Of a stretch of DNA of 36,045 bases, positions 16,684-24,953 are shown in pieces. Made by a program: the position numbers and the translations under genes. Each line of letters starts with the position of its first letter. The stretch's first letter is position 1. The stretch lies in contig JAGXIB010000204.1 in assembly GCA_024635865.1 (NCBI GenBank), positions 1 through 36,045 of the forward strand, read 5' to 3'. The notes below the pieces were generated by a model that saw only the letters and a list, made by a program, of their open reading frames with translations, was not told the DNA's origin and did not search any database. Source of the DNA: Flavobacteriales bacterium. GTDB lineage: Bacteria > Bacteroidota > Bacteroidia > Flavobacteriales_D > Parvicellaceae.

Positions 16684-17019
16684 CTAAACTAACTTACAGC
16701 TTTCTTCGTCAAGTTTTGTTTCAATAGTATAATGCTTAAATTGATACTTTTCCAAAACTTCTTGGTATTTGCTTTTACCTTCAGAATTTGGTTAAACTCA
16801 TTAATTCGCGTTAGTTTCAAATGAGTTGTAAACACATGATGTTCTCAATCGAGAGACCAGATGTGCGTGTGATGTAATGAATATCTATTTTCTATATTTA
16901 GTGTTTTTTGTTCAATACCAATCAAGTCTACACTATTAAGAATTCCTTGTAAAAAAATAAAGAGTGTTTATTTTAAGCATCCAATAACTCCCAATAGGAT
17001 ATGATGCTGTTTGCTTGCT
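16684..17019 (-). pseudogene. Remnant of a cation diffusion facilitator (CzcD-type) metal transporter gene
   Basis: Reading the minus strand gives broken pieces of the C-terminal part of a CDF transporter. First comes GSYWMLK...TLYFF, then after a frameshift FLQGILNSVDLIGIE, then LHHTHIWSLD, a TGA stop (16845-16847), EHHVFTTHLKLTRINEF, and after another frameshift KYQEVLEKYQFKHYTIETKL, ending with ESCKLV and TAG at 16684-16686. HIWSLDGEHHVFTTH is a typical CDF cytoplasmic-domain block, with GGA changed to TGA. The N-terminal membrane domain is not recognisable. At least two frameshifts and one nonsense codon show that it is dead. Confidence 0.75.
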
Positions 17020-17316
17020 ATTTTTTTTTTAATTCATTATTTCACTTTTTTATATTAAGTTAATCGGATGATGCGTTCCTTAGTCATTTTCAACGTCTAT
17101 TTGCAATTCTTGATTATTTTTCATTGTATTTTCACATTCGTTGTGAATGAATTTTTACAACACTTCAAAGGTGAAATCTAATGCCTTATAAAGTCTTACA
17201 CAATTCAAAGTGATTGTTATATAATTATGTGATAAGGGGAAAGTTATAGACCTTAAAAGAGAAACTCATCTTGTTGGGGTTCAACTAATATCCCACCGAA
17301 AGTATACGTTTCTTGA
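17020..17316. other. AT-rich stretch with nothing recognised
   Basis: Between the CDF remnant and the repeated leader block I find no gene, hairpin terminator or repeat that I can support. Only a 14-codon frame beginning MKNNQELQ on the minus strand is present. It may be further pseudogene debris. Confidence 0.4.
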
Positions 17317-17357
17317 ACTAAACGCTAGCATCAATAAGTCATAAAATTGGATAAGAA

Positions 17358-17801
17358 ATGAGTAGATCAGCAAAAAGTGTTTTCATTTATGGTATATATT
17401 TAGCGCTTGTAGGACTAATGCTAGTAATTGCACCTAATGTGCTACTTAACTTGTTTGGTATCGAATCTACTAATGAAGTTTGGATTAGACTTGAGGGTAT
17501 TTTATTAATGGCAACTACCGTCTATTATTTCATAGGTGCCAAATATGAGCTTATTTTGATCTTGAAGGCAACTGCTTTTATTCGATTTACGGTAATTATT
17601 TTCTTTACTGCAATTGTCTTGCTTGAATTGGTATCTCCGAGCATAATAATAATCTCCGTAATTGACTTTTTAGGAGGTGCATGGACTTACTTAATGTTAA
17701 AAAAAGAAGGACATTTTGCTCGAAATAAAAATTTAATTACAAATGTTAAAAATGTATGTCAAGTCATCACCCCCTGTACGATGCTAAGCTTCATAAATTA
17801 A
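17358..17801 (+). CDS. Small membrane protein of unknown function, four predicted helices
   Basis: A 147-residue protein with hydrophobic segments at about 7-27, 41-60, 72-92 and 94-114, joined by short loops, and a basic tail beginning KKEGHFARNK. I do not recognise the family with confidence. The ATG and about 41 bases of leader (from 17317) are repeated at 15686-15727, where the copy is a pseudogene, so this is the intact member of a duplicated pair. The last 20 or so residues (NVKNVCQVITPCTMLSF) look unlike a conserved end and may be read-through into neighbouring sequence. Confidence 0.6.
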   Translation: MSRSAKSVFIYGIYLALVGLMLVIAPNVLLNLFGIESTNEVWIRLEGILLMATTVYYFIGAKYELILILKATAFIRFTVIIFFTAIVLLELVSPSIIIISVIDFLGGAWTYLMLKKEGHFARNKNLITNVKNVCQVITPCTMLSFIN

Positions 17802-17866
17802 GCTTTGCAAGGAATTCGTTATATTGCTTCATACTGAAAATAGCTTGACACAAAAATCAAACTAAT

Positions 17867-17932
17867 ATGGAAGATAAACAATTAGCAGACGAAATTAAGG
17901 AAGTATAGAAAAAGCAATTAAATAAATTATAG
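17867..17932 (+). pseudogene. Short coding fragment with an in-frame stop
   Basis: From ATG 17867 the frame reads MEDKQLADEIKEV, a TAG at 17906-17908, then KKQLNKL and a second stop at 17930. The charged amphipathic pattern looks like real coding sequence interrupted by one nonsense change, but it is too short to assign. The rest of 17802-18047 shows nothing I can support. Confidence 0.25.
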
Positions 17933-18047
17933 TTTCTATCAATATATGACCTCACATGAATTGTAAATTAATGACTCCAAATAAAGCTCATAAAATAGCA
18001 AAATTTAATAGAATAACTTGTAAGAAAATAATTCCAAACATTTAATG

Positions 18048-18055
18048 TATTTTTG
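18048..18055 (+). promoter_or_regulatory. -7 promoter motif upstream of the cupin pseudogene
   Basis: TATTTTTG matches TAnnTTTG and lies 51 bases before the ATG at 18107. No TTG is found at the right -33 spacing. It may be a relic of the promoter of the decayed gene. Confidence 0.35.
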
Positions 18056-18106
18056 ATAAAACAACATGAAATAAGTAACCATCTATTTCGGCACAAGAAA
18101 TAAATC

Positions 18107-18538
18107 ATGAAACCCAAACAATACATAAAAAATGGTGAAGGTTAGAATTACAATTACTCGCAAGACCACTGCTTTGTTAAACTATTATCAAGAGACACGA
18201 ATGGAGAATTATGTTTAATTGAGGACACTTTAAAACCAGGATTTCATTTAAAGCGACATCATCATAAATTAATGACGGAGCTATTCTATATGTTGCTTGG
18301 CTAAATGGAGCTTATTTTTGATGATGAAAAAATTATTCTAAGAGAAGGAGATACTGTTACTGTCCCCCCAAACGTTTGGCATGAAGCCATTTATAAGGAA
18401 GGCGGAAAAATGCTTACAATATTTAAAAATGGACAGTTCGATATTTTCATAGAAACGCTTTCGAAAATGACTGAAGAGGATTTCTCTAATCAAGAATTAA
18501 TGAAAACTATTTCTAACAAATTTGACATCTATGAATAA
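18107..18538 (+). pseudogene. Cupin-domain gene with two in-frame stop codons
   Basis: The frame from ATG 18107 to the stop at 18536-18538 encodes a 143-codon cupin without any frameshift, but TAG (18143-18145) and TAA (18302-18304) interrupt it. Both halves of the cupin motif are present. Before the second stop is GFHLKRHHHKLMTELFYMLLG, with its His cluster; after it come MELIFDDEKIILREGDTVTV, then PPNVWHEAIY. The second stop falls where cupins have Glu (GEMEL), consistent with GAA to TAA. An ATG immediately after the second stop (18305) could give a 77-residue C-terminal piece, which would lack the metal-binding His residues. The original product may have been a small cupin of the D-lyxose-isomerase-like or mannose-6-phosphate-isomerase-like type. 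Confidence 0.8.
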
Positions 18539-18540
18539 TA

Positions 18541-18730
18541 AAAACTCCTTACAACTCGGTAATAACAAATAAGGCTTTTGTGATTTACAAGAGTCCAGTG
18601 CTAGTCTACTTACCTCTCGAAATTATTGATTTGGTATTTAAGAATAAAAACACAACGTTTTGGATCACAGCAAACCTATAAACTTAGCCCTTTCTACTGC
18701 CCTAATTAACGAACACTAACCGTTTAAATC
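18541..18730. repeat. Degenerate palindromic intergenic repeat, copy C
   Basis: A non-coding block between the cupin pseudogene and the rplQ terminator. It shares TTGATTTGG (18626-18634), ACAACG followed by TTTGG, and the 15-base box CTTTCTACTGCCCTA (18690-18704) with copy A, in the same order. CGAACACTA at 18710-18718 recurs at the head of copy A (11702-11710). This is the right-hand edge of the accessory zone. Confidence 0.6.
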
Positions 18731-18771
18731 TTCTTAAAAGCATCTATTATCTATTAACATTAAGAAATAGA

Positions 18772-18812
18772 TAAAAACAAAAAAAGGGACAATTCAATGA
18801 ATTGTCCCTTTT
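18772..18812 (-). terminator. Intrinsic terminator of the ribosomal protein operon
   Basis: On the minus strand the stem GGGACAATTC / GAATTGTCCC (18786-18795 and 18799-18808, 3-base loop) is followed by a T-rich run (TTTTTTT, G, TTTTT). It lies about 20 bases after the rplQ stop and ends the supercluster. Confidence 0.95.
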
Positions 18813-18831
18813 AAATTAAAGTTAGAATATC

Positions 18832-19320
18832 TTATTCTTCTTCTGCCGAGTCTTCAGCTTTCGTTTCTGCTTTAGCAGCAGTATCTTCAGCTTTAGGAGC
18901 AGTAGTTTTCTTAGCTCTTCTTCTAGTTTTCTTCTTAGGAGCTGTATCAGCCAATAATAATTCGTTGAAATCAACTAATTCTATCATTGCCATTTCTGCA
19001 TTATCTCCAGAACGGTTAGGCAACTTTATAATTCTAGTATACCCTCCCTGTCTTGTTTCTACCTTAGGTGCAACTGTTCTAAACAATTCTACTGCAGCTT
19101 CTTTACTCTTTAAGTAACTAAAAACAGTTCTTCTTGAGTGAGTTGAATCCGTTTTTGATTTTGTAACCAAAGGTTCAACATATACTCTTAAAGCTTTAGC
19201 CTTAGCTAAAGTTGTAACTATTCTTTTATGTTCAATTAAAGAACAAGCCATGTTAGAAAGCATTGCTTTTCTATGTGCTGACTTACGTCCTAAGTGATTA
19301 AATTTCTTACCGTGTCTCAT
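18832..19320 (-). CDS. rplQ: 50S ribosomal protein L17
   Basis: A 162-residue L17. The family core covers about residues 1-120, opening [20 protein letters not shown], with [16 protein letters not shown] and later [22 protein letters not shown] low-complexity tail of about 38 residues rich in Lys, Ala and Glu follows ([10 protein letters not shown] then acidic repeats). Such extensions occur in Bacteroidota L17. It is the last gene of the alpha operon, 37 bases after rpoA, and is followed by the terminator. L17 binds domain III of 23S rRNA. Confidence 0.96.
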   Translation of the reverse strand: MRHGKKFNHLGRKSAHRKAMLSNMACSLIEHKRIVTTLAKAKALRVYVEPLVTKSKTDSTHSRRTVFSYLKSKEAAVELFRTVAPKVETRQGGYTRIIKLPNRSGDNAEMAMIELVDFNELLLADTAPKKKTRRRAKKTTAPKAEDTAAKAETKAEDSAEEE

Positions 19321-19357
19321 TTTAAGTCTTTTCTTTTCAGGAAAAGAGTAATCTCAA

Positions 19358-20350
19358 TTACTCTCTATCCAATTTATATTTTGAAATATCCATACCAAAT
19401 GAAAGTCCTTTTGATTCGATTAGGTCTTCTAATTCAGTAAGTGATTTTTTACCAAAGTTTCTAAACTTCAATAAATCGTTCTTTTTAAAAGATACTAACT
19501 CACCAAGCGTTTCAACATCTGCAGCTTTCAAACAATTTAAAGCTCTTACAGATAAATCCATATCAACTAATCTTGTTTTAAGCAATTGACGCATATGAAG
19601 AGATGTTTCATCAAACTCTTCTGCTTCAGCTCTATCTGCATCATCTAAAGTAATTCTCTCATCTGAGAACAACATAAAGTGATGAATCAATATTTTAGCT
19701 GCCTCTTTTAAAGCATCTTTAGGGTTAATAGAACCATCAGTAGTAATATCCATTAACAATTTTTCGTAATCAGTTTTTTGCTCAACACGAAAGTTTGCGA
19801 TAGAATACTTAACATTCTTTATTGGTGTAAAAATCGAATCAATAAAGATTGTTCCAACTGCTGCGTTAGAATTCTTATTTTCTTCTGAAGCTACATACCC
19901 TCTTCCTGAAGAAATAGTCATTTCTATGTTCAACTTAACAGAAGACTCCATTGTGCAAATAACTTGCTCAGGATTTAAAATCTGAAAAGCTGAAGTAAAC
20001 TTACCTATGTCTCCTGCAGTAAAAGTATCTTGTCCAGAAAGATTAATAACAATCTTTTCTGTATCTGTATCTTCAATTTGTTTTTTGAAACGAACTTGTT
20101 TCAAATTCAAAATCATCTCAGTTACATCCTCTACCACTCCTTTAATTGTATCGAATTCGTGATCTACTCCTTCGATTTTTATAGAAGAGATAGCATGCCC
20201 TTCAAGAGAATTTAATAAAATTCTTCTTAAAGCATTCCCCACTGTGATACCATAACCTGGCTCTAGTGGTCTAAACTCAAACTGACCATAAGTGTCAGTT
20301 GAATCAAGCATGATAACTTTATCTGGTTTTTGAAAATCTAAAATTGCCAT
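19358..20350 (-). CDS. rpoA: DNA-directed RNA polymerase subunit alpha
   Basis: A 330-residue alpha subunit. The N-terminal dimerisation domain (about 1-230) shows [20 protein letters not shown] and [18 protein letters not shown]. The C-terminal domain (about 255-315) has [20 protein letters not shown] and [14 protein letters not shown], the helix-hairpin-helix surface that contacts UP elements and activators. It nucleates assembly of the polymerase. It lies between rpsD (28 bases upstream) and rplQ, as in other bacteria. Confidence 0.98.
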   Translation of the reverse strand: MAILDFQKPDKVIMLDSTDTYGQFEFRPLEPGYGITVGNALRRILLNSLEGHAISSIKIEGVDHEFDTIKGVVEDVTEMILNLKQVRFKKQIEDTDTEKIVINLSGQDTFTAGDIGKFTSAFQILNPEQVICTMESSVKLNIEMTISSGRGYVASEENKNSNAAVGTIFIDSIFTPIKNVKYSIANFRVEQKTDYEKLLMDITTDGSINPKDALKEAAKILIHHFMLFSDERITLDDADRAEAEEFDETSLHMRQLLKTRLVDMDLSVRALNCLKAADVETLGELVSFKKNDLLKFRNFGKKSLTELEDLIESKGLSFGMDISKYKLDRE

Positions 20351-20378
20351 TTTAATTGTTTTATTAAGCGTTCAACTA

Positions 20379-20984
20379 TTATTTAGAATACAATTCAACG
20401 ATAAGTTGTTCTTTGATATTCTCTGGAATTTGATCTCTTGTAGGAACAACACTAACTTGTCCTGACATTGATTGAGCATTCCATTCTAACCACTCATGTT
20501 TAGTACTTGAAGCTGCTAATGAGGAAGAGATAACTTCTAAAGATTTGGATTTTTCTCTTACACTAATTACATCACCAATCTTAACACTGTATGAAGGGAT
20601 ATTTAAAACCTTCCCATTAATAGTTATATGTCTGTGAGATACTAACTGACGAGCTGCATTACGAGAATTAGCAATACCTAAACGATAAACAACGTTATCT
20701 AATCTAGTTTCACATAATTGTAATAATACTTCACCAGTAATACCTGACTTTGAATTTGCTTTCTTAAATAAATTAGAAAACTGACGTTCTAAAATACCAT
20801 AAGTATATTTAGCTTTTTGTTTTTCAGCTAACTGTACAGCATATTCAGACTGTTTTTTTCTTCTTCTGTTGTTCCCGTGCATTCCAGGAGGATAGTTCTT
20901 TTTTTCAAGAACCTTATCTGCTCCAAAAATAGGCTCGTTAAATTTACGAGCAATTTTTGATTTTGGACCTCTATATCTAGCCAT
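20379..20984 (-). CDS. rpsD: 30S ribosomal protein S4
   Basis: A 201-residue S4. The N-terminal region begins [20 protein letters not shown] and has [21 protein letters not shown] in place of the zinc-binding Cys set of some homologues. The S4 RNA-binding domain follows (about 92-155, [20 protein letters not shown] and [12 protein letters not shown]). S4 is a primary 16S rRNA binder and in many bacteria represses its own operon by binding the leader. It lies between rpsK and rpoA. Confidence 0.98.
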   Translation of the reverse strand: MARYRGPKSKIARKFNEPIFGADKVLEKKNYPPGMHGNNRRRKKQSEYAVQLAEKQKAKYTYGILERQFSNLFKKANSKSGITGEVLLQLCETRLDNVVYRLGIANSRNAARQLVSHRHITINGKVLNIPSYSVKIGDVISVREKSKSLEVISSSLAASSTKHEWLEWNAQSMSGQVSVVPTRDQIPENIKEQLIVELYSK

Positions 20985-21010
20985 TTTAAATAGTAATTTC
21001 TATTAGTATA

Positions 21011-21394
21011 TTAAACTCTACGTCTTTTTGGAGGACGACATCCATTATGTGGCATTGGTGTAACATCAATTATTTCTGTTACTTCAATTCCGCTATTGTG
21101 GATACTTCGTATTGCTGATTCACGTCCAGAACCAGGTCCTTTAACGTAAACTTTAACTTTTCTTAATCCAAATTCGTGAGCTTCCTTAGCGCATTCTTCA
21201 GCAGCAACTTGTGCTGCATAAGGTGTGTTTTTCTTAGAACCTCTAAATCCCATTTTCCCAGCAGATGACCAAGAAATAACTTGTCCAGATGCATTAGTTA
21301 ATGAAATAATGATGTTATTAAAACTAGCTTTTATGTGAGCTTGTCCTAAAGGTTCAACAACAACCTTTTTTTTCTTTTTCTGTGACTTAGCCAT
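21011..21394 (-). CDS. rpsK: 30S ribosomal protein S11
   Basis: A 127-residue S11 with a Lys-rich start ([14 protein letters not shown]), the block [39 protein letters not shown], and the conserved end [15 protein letters not shown]. It forms part of the platform of the small subunit near the E site. It lies 19 bases after rpsM and 26 bases before rpsD in the alpha operon. Confidence 0.98.
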   Translation of the reverse strand: MAKSQKKKKKVVVEPLGQAHIKASFNNIIISLTNASGQVISWSSAGKMGFRGSKKNTPYAAQVAAEECAKEAHEFGLRKVKVYVKGPGSGRESAIRSIHNSGIEVTEIIDVTPMPHNGCRPPKRRRV

Positions 21395-21413
21395 AATTAA
21401 AAAAGATTATCTT

Positions 21414-21791
21414 TTATTTAGTTGCTTTTTTCTTGTTCGCAACAGTTTTCTTTCTTCCTTTTCTTGTTCTCGCGTTATTCTTTGTTCTTTGACCTCTTAA
21501 AGGTAATCCGTTACGATGACGTATACCTCTTTGACAGCCAATGTCCATTAAACGCTTAATGTTCAGTTGAATCTCCGAACGTAGTGTACCCTCAACGGTT
21601 ATTTCCTCGCTGATAATATTACGAATGGTTCCTGTCTGATCATCATTCCAGTCTTGAACTTTAATGTTCTCATCTACACCTGCCTTAGCTAAAACCTTTT
21701 GAGCGGTGCTTCTTCCAATACCATAAACATAAGTTAAAGCGATTACGCCTCTTTTGTTCTTTGGTATATCAATACCTGCAATCCTTGCCAT
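21414..21791 (-). CDS. rpsM: 30S ribosomal protein S13
   Basis: A 125-residue S13. [20 protein letters not shown] opens the protein. A helix-two-turn-helix region contains [12 protein letters not shown], and the C-terminal [20 protein letters not shown] plus a Lys-rich tail contact tRNA and the intersubunit bridge. It follows rpmJ by 19 bases, the standard order at the head of the alpha operon. Confidence 0.98.
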   Translation of the reverse strand: MARIAGIDIPKNKRGVIALTYVYGIGRSTAQKVLAKAGVDENIKVQDWNDDQTGTIRNIISEEITVEGTLRSEIQLNIKRLMDIGCQRGIRHRNGLPLRGQRTKNNARTRKGRKKTVANKKKATK

Positions 21792-21810
21792 ATTATAGTT
21801 TAATTGTTTT

Positions 21811-21927
21811 TTACCCTTGACGTTGTTTAAACTTAGGGTTCTTTTTGTTGATTACATACAACCTTCCTTTCCTTCTTACGATTTTACAATCGGCAGAACG
21901 TTTCTTTACTGAAGCTCTTGTTTTCAT
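21811..21927 (-). CDS. rpmJ: 50S ribosomal protein L36, Cys-depleted form
   Basis: A 38-residue gene read from ATG (complement of 21925-21927) to TAA at 21811. It opens [20 protein letters not shown], goes on [14 protein letters not shown], and ends QRQG. It lies between infA and rpsM, the normal place for rpmJ. Zinc-binding L36 proteins have three Cys and one His; here only one Cys remains, so zinc is probably not bound. Bacteroidota L36 proteins commonly have this form. Confidence 0.95.
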   Translation of the reverse strand: MKTRASVKKRSADCKIVRRKGRLYVINKKNPKFKQRQG

Positions 21928-21933
21928 TGTATT

Positions 21934-22152
21934 TTATTTATATCTGAAAGTTATTCTTCCTTTAGTTAAATCATATGGCGACATTTCAACTTTAACTTTA
22001 TCTCCAGGTAAAATTCGAATATAAAACTTTCTCATTTTACCCGAAATATGAGCAATAATTACATGTCCATTTTCTAGTTCAACACGGAAAATAGCATTAG
22101 GTAATGCTTCTAAAATCGTTCCGTCTTGTTCTATAGCTGCTTGTTTAGCCAT
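21934..22152 (-). CDS. infA: Translation initiation factor IF-1
   Basis: A 72-residue S1/OB-fold protein. It begins [20 protein letters not shown] and contains [40 protein letters not shown] and RITFRYK. IF-1 occupies the A site of the 30S subunit during initiation. The start follows the map stop by 1 base and the stop precedes rpmJ by 6 bases, so the genes are co-transcribed. Confidence 0.98.
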   Translation of the reverse strand: MAKQAAIEQDGTILEALPNAIFRVELENGHVIIAHISGKMRKFYIRILPGDKVKVEMSPYDLTKGRITFRYK

Positions 22153-22153
22153 A

Positions 22154-22933
22154 CTATTTCTTATTCTTTAATACTTCTTCTATATATTCAAATGTTGATA
22201 AGACATCTGCCTTACCATTCATTACTGCTACATCGTGCTCAAAATGAGCTGATGGTTTCCCATCCTTAGTTTTAATAGTCCAACCATCCTCGTCTTGGAT
22301 GATATCTTTAGTTCGCATGTTAATCATTGGCTCAATAGCAATAACTAAACCTTCTTTCAACATGAGACCTTTTCCTCTCCTACCATAATTAGGAACTTCT
22401 GGTTTTTCATGCATTTTTTTACCTAATCCATGACCAACCATTTCTCTAACTACACCAAATCCATTATTTTCGGCATGCGATTGAACAGCATATCCGATGT
22501 CACCAATTCTTTTACCGGCAACAGCATTTTGGATTGCAAAGGTAAGACTTTCTTTCGTAACTTCAAGTAATTTCTTAATTTCTTCTGAAACTTCTCCAAT
22601 TTCGAACGTATAAGCCGAGTCTCCGTAAAACTCATTCATTAAAACTCCGCAGTCTACAGAGACTATATCTCCATTCTCTAACGGCCTATCTGTCGGTAAA
22701 CCATGTACTACAGCATCATTAACAGAACATAATAATGTACTTGGACAATCGTATAATCCTTTAAATCCAGGAATTGCACTATTGTCTCTTATAAACTCTT
22801 CAGCAATTTTATCCAAATAACTAGTCGTAACTCCTGGTTTAATCAACTTAGCTACTTCGGCTAATGTCTTTCCAACCAAAAGACAACTTTGTCTTTGAAT
22901 TTCAATTTCTTCTTTAGTTTTATAATAAATCAT
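22154..22933 (-). CDS. map: Type I methionine aminopeptidase
   Basis: A 259-residue enzyme that removes the initiator Met from nascent proteins. The metal ligands of the pita-bread fold are visible: Asp in [20 protein letters not shown] (two Asp), His in [20 protein letters not shown], Glu in LVIAIEPM, and Glu in HFEHDVAVM. It sits between secY and infA. In Bacteroidota adk is usually absent from this position, and it is absent here. Four bases separate it from secY and one from infA. Confidence 0.97.
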   Translation of the reverse strand: MIYYKTKEEIEIQRQSCLLVGKTLAEVAKLIKPGVTTSYLDKIAEEFIRDNSAIPGFKGLYDCPSTLLCSVNDAVVHGLPTDRPLENGDIVSVDCGVLMNEFYGDSAYTFEIGEVSEEIKKLLEVTKESLTFAIQNAVAGKRIGDIGYAVQSHAENNGFGVVREMVGHGLGKKMHEKPEVPNYGRRGKGLMLKEGLVIAIEPMINMRTKDIIQDEDGWTIKTKDGKPSAHFEHDVAVMNGKADVLSTFEYIEEVLKNKK

Positions 22934-22937
22934 TTTA

Positions 22938-24263
22938 TTATAACGATTGAGTCATTGAAACTGCTGATTCAGTATTTCTACCTTTAATTCTTCCTCCCTT
23001 CATTAACCCATCGTAATGACGATTTAATAAGTGACTTTCTATCTGTTGTAATGTATCTAAAACTACACCAACCATAATTAGTAAAGATGTACCTCCAAAG
23101 AAATATGCAAATCCAGTACTAATCCCAGCATTCATTGCAAAAGCAGGTAAAATAGCTATTATCCCTAAGAAAATTGAACCTGGAAATACTAATTTTGAAA
23201 TTAAATTATCTATAAATTCTGAAGTCGATCTTCCAGGCTTAATACCAGGTATAAAAGATCCATTTCTTTTTAACTCATCAGCCATCTGATTAGGATTCAT
23301 TGTAATTGCAGTATAGAAATAAGTAAAGACTACAATTAAAACAAAAAACAATAAGTTATACCATATTCCAGCAACATCACTAAATGCACTACCTACAGCT
23401 CCTCCAAAAAGAGCAGGGATAAACATCAATGCTTGAGCAAATATAATAGGCATTACACCTGATTGATTTAATTTAAGAGGAATATAACTTCTTTGTCCTC
23501 CTGCTTCAGCTTGTCTATTTCCTCTACCAATAACTCTTTTTGCAGTTTGCACTGGAATTCTACGAGTTCCTTGCACCAATAATATAGTCAATAAAATAAC
23601 AAATAATAGTACAACAATCTCAACTAATAGTAAAACCATACCACCACCAGTTAATTTAGAACCTAACTCTGCAAGAAATGCACCAGGTAAATTAGCAATA
23701 ATACCAATCGTAATGATTAATGAAACACCATTACCAAGTCCTCTGTCAGTAATTCGCTCTCCAATCCAAGTAACAAACATAGTCCCTGCAGTTAAGATTG
23801 AAATTGTTTGAGCCCACCAGATAAAATCCATTCCTCCAGGTACAGCATCTTGACCTACGTAAGCGGCTATATATGTTGGTCCTTGGAACAAACAAATAAC
23901 AATAGTCAACAACCTTGTATAACGGGTAATTTTCTTTCTACCACTCTCTCCTTCTTTTTGCATTTTTTGAACAGCTGGAACAGCCATCCCCATTAATTGC
24001 ATCACAATTGAAGCAGAGATATATGGCATAATACCTAAGGCCATTATAGAAGCTCTAGAAAAAGCTCCACCAGCAAACATATTTATCAAAGCTAAAATTC
24101 CTCCTTGATCAGAAGAAGAAACTAATTGTGAAGAATCAATACCTGGTAAGATAATAAATGATCCTATTCTATATACCAATATTAAAAGAAGCGTATAAAT
24201 TATACGCTTTCTTAAATCCTCAACACTCCAAATGTGCTTCAATGTAGTCAATAACCCTTTCAT
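22938..24263 (-). CDS. secY: Protein translocase subunit SecY
   Basis: A 441-residue polytopic membrane protein with about ten helices. Features include LRKRIIYTLLLILVYRIGSF at the first helix, the plug region GGALSxA-like (MFAGGAFSRASIMALGIMPY), RRIPVQTAKR in a cytoplasmic loop and NPNQMADELKRNGSFIPGIK near the ribosome-binding loop. SecY forms the SecYEG channel for export and insertion. It lies between rplO (16 bases) and map, as in many spc operons. Confidence 0.98.
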   Translation of the reverse strand: MKGLLTTLKHIWSVEDLRKRIIYTLLLILVYRIGSFIILPGIDSSQLVSSSDQGGILALINMFAGGAFSRASIMALGIMPYISASIVMQLMGMAVPAVQKMQKEGESGRKKITRYTRLLTIVICLFQGPTYIAAYVGQDAVPGGMDFIWWAQTISILTAGTMFVTWIGERITDRGLGNGVSLIITIGIIANLPGAFLAELGSKLTGGGMVLLLVEIVVLLFVILLTILLVQGTRRIPVQTAKRVIGRGNRQAEAGGQRSYIPLKLNQSGVMPIIFAQALMFIPALFGGAVGSAFSDVAGIWYNLLFFVLIVVFTYFYTAITMNPNQMADELKRNGSFIPGIKPGRSTSEFIDNLISKLVFPGSIFLGIIAILPAFAMNAGISTGFAYFFGGTSLLIMVGVVLDTLQQIESHLLNRHYDGLMKGGRIKGRNTESAVSMTQSL

Positions 24264-24279
24264 GAATCAATTCTTGAAA

Positions 24280-24729
24280 TTACTTTATTATTTCAACTTC
24301 TCCACCTTTGGCTTCGATAGCTGCTTTAGCAGATGCTGAAAAAGCATTTGCTTTAATAGTTACTTTAGAAGTTAGCTCACCTCTACTTAATATTTTTATT
24401 AAATCCTTTTTAGAAGCCAATCCATTAGCAACAATTACCTCTGGAGTAATCTCAGTTACTTTTTTAGTGTCAACTATATTTTGAATAGAATCTAAATTAA
24501 TTCCTTTGTATTCTACACGGTTAATGTTTGTGAATCCAAATTTAGGAACTCTTCTTTGAAGTGGCATTTGCCCACCTTCAAATCCAATTTTACTACTATA
24601 TCCAGAACGAGACTTAGCTCCTTTATGACCTCTAGTAGAAGTACCTCCAAATCCAGATCCTTGACCTCTACCAATCCTCTTTACATTTTTGGTTGATCCT
24701 TTAGCTGGTGTTAAGTTATTTAATTTCAT
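24280..24729 (-). CDS. rplO: 50S ribosomal protein L15
   Basis: A 149-residue L15. It begins MKLNNLTPAKGSTKNVKRIG, followed by the Gly/Arg-rich GRGQGSGFGGTSTRGHKGAK and FEGGQMPLQRRVPKFGF. The C-terminal globular half ends KAAIEAKGGEVEIIK. It binds 23S rRNA during late assembly. It lies between rpmD and secY. Confidence 0.98.
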   Translation of the reverse strand: MKLNNLTPAKGSTKNVKRIGRGQGSGFGGTSTRGHKGAKSRSGYSSKIGFEGGQMPLQRRVPKFGFTNINRVEYKGINLDSIQNIVDTKKVTEITPEVIVANGLASKKDLIKILSRGELTSKVTIKANAFSASAKAAIEAKGGEVEIIK

Positions 24730-24765
24730 CTTAATGTTTTTATCTAATTAATAGTGGATTAGTAG

Positions 24766-24942
24766 TTACTTAATAACTTCTAATAAATGTTCCACTTTTT
24801 TAATCATTCCTAAAATTTGAGGTGTAGCTTCATGTTCTACAACCTTATTCATTTTATTTAAACCTAATGCTTGCATAGTAAGCTTTTGTCTATTAGGTCT
24901 ATTTATAATGCTACGTACTTTTTTGATTTTAATCGTTGCCAT
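24766..24942 (-). CDS. rpmD: 50S ribosomal protein L30
   Basis: A 58-residue gene between rpsE and rplO, read from ATG (complement of 24940-24942) to TAA at 24766. It opens MATIKIKKVRSIINRPNRQK, followed by LTMQALGLNKMNKVVEHEAT and PQILGMIKKVEHLLEVIK. This matches the length and the LGLxKxN-V-H-TP-I-GMI-KV pattern of L30. Its start lies 11 bases after the rpsE stop. Confidence 0.96.
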   Translation of the reverse strand: MATIKIKKVRSIINRPNRQKLTMQALGLNKMNKVVEHEATPQILGMIKKVEHLLEVIK

Positions 24943-24953
24943 GGTTCTATATA

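Noticed and set aside
17780-17812. Hairpin AAGCTT...AAGCTT as a terminator of the small membrane protein gene
   Set aside because: The stem is short and partly inside the reading frame, and no T-run follows.
18107-18538. Stop-codon reassignment or readthrough explaining the cupin gene
   Set aside because: TAA and TAG act as normal stops throughout the window, and neighbouring genes are also decayed, so pseudogenisation is simpler.
9600-18800. Prophage, insertion sequence or CRISPR array in the accessory zone
   Set aside because: No integrase, transposase, structural phage gene, terminal repeats of IS type or regularly spaced repeats were found.
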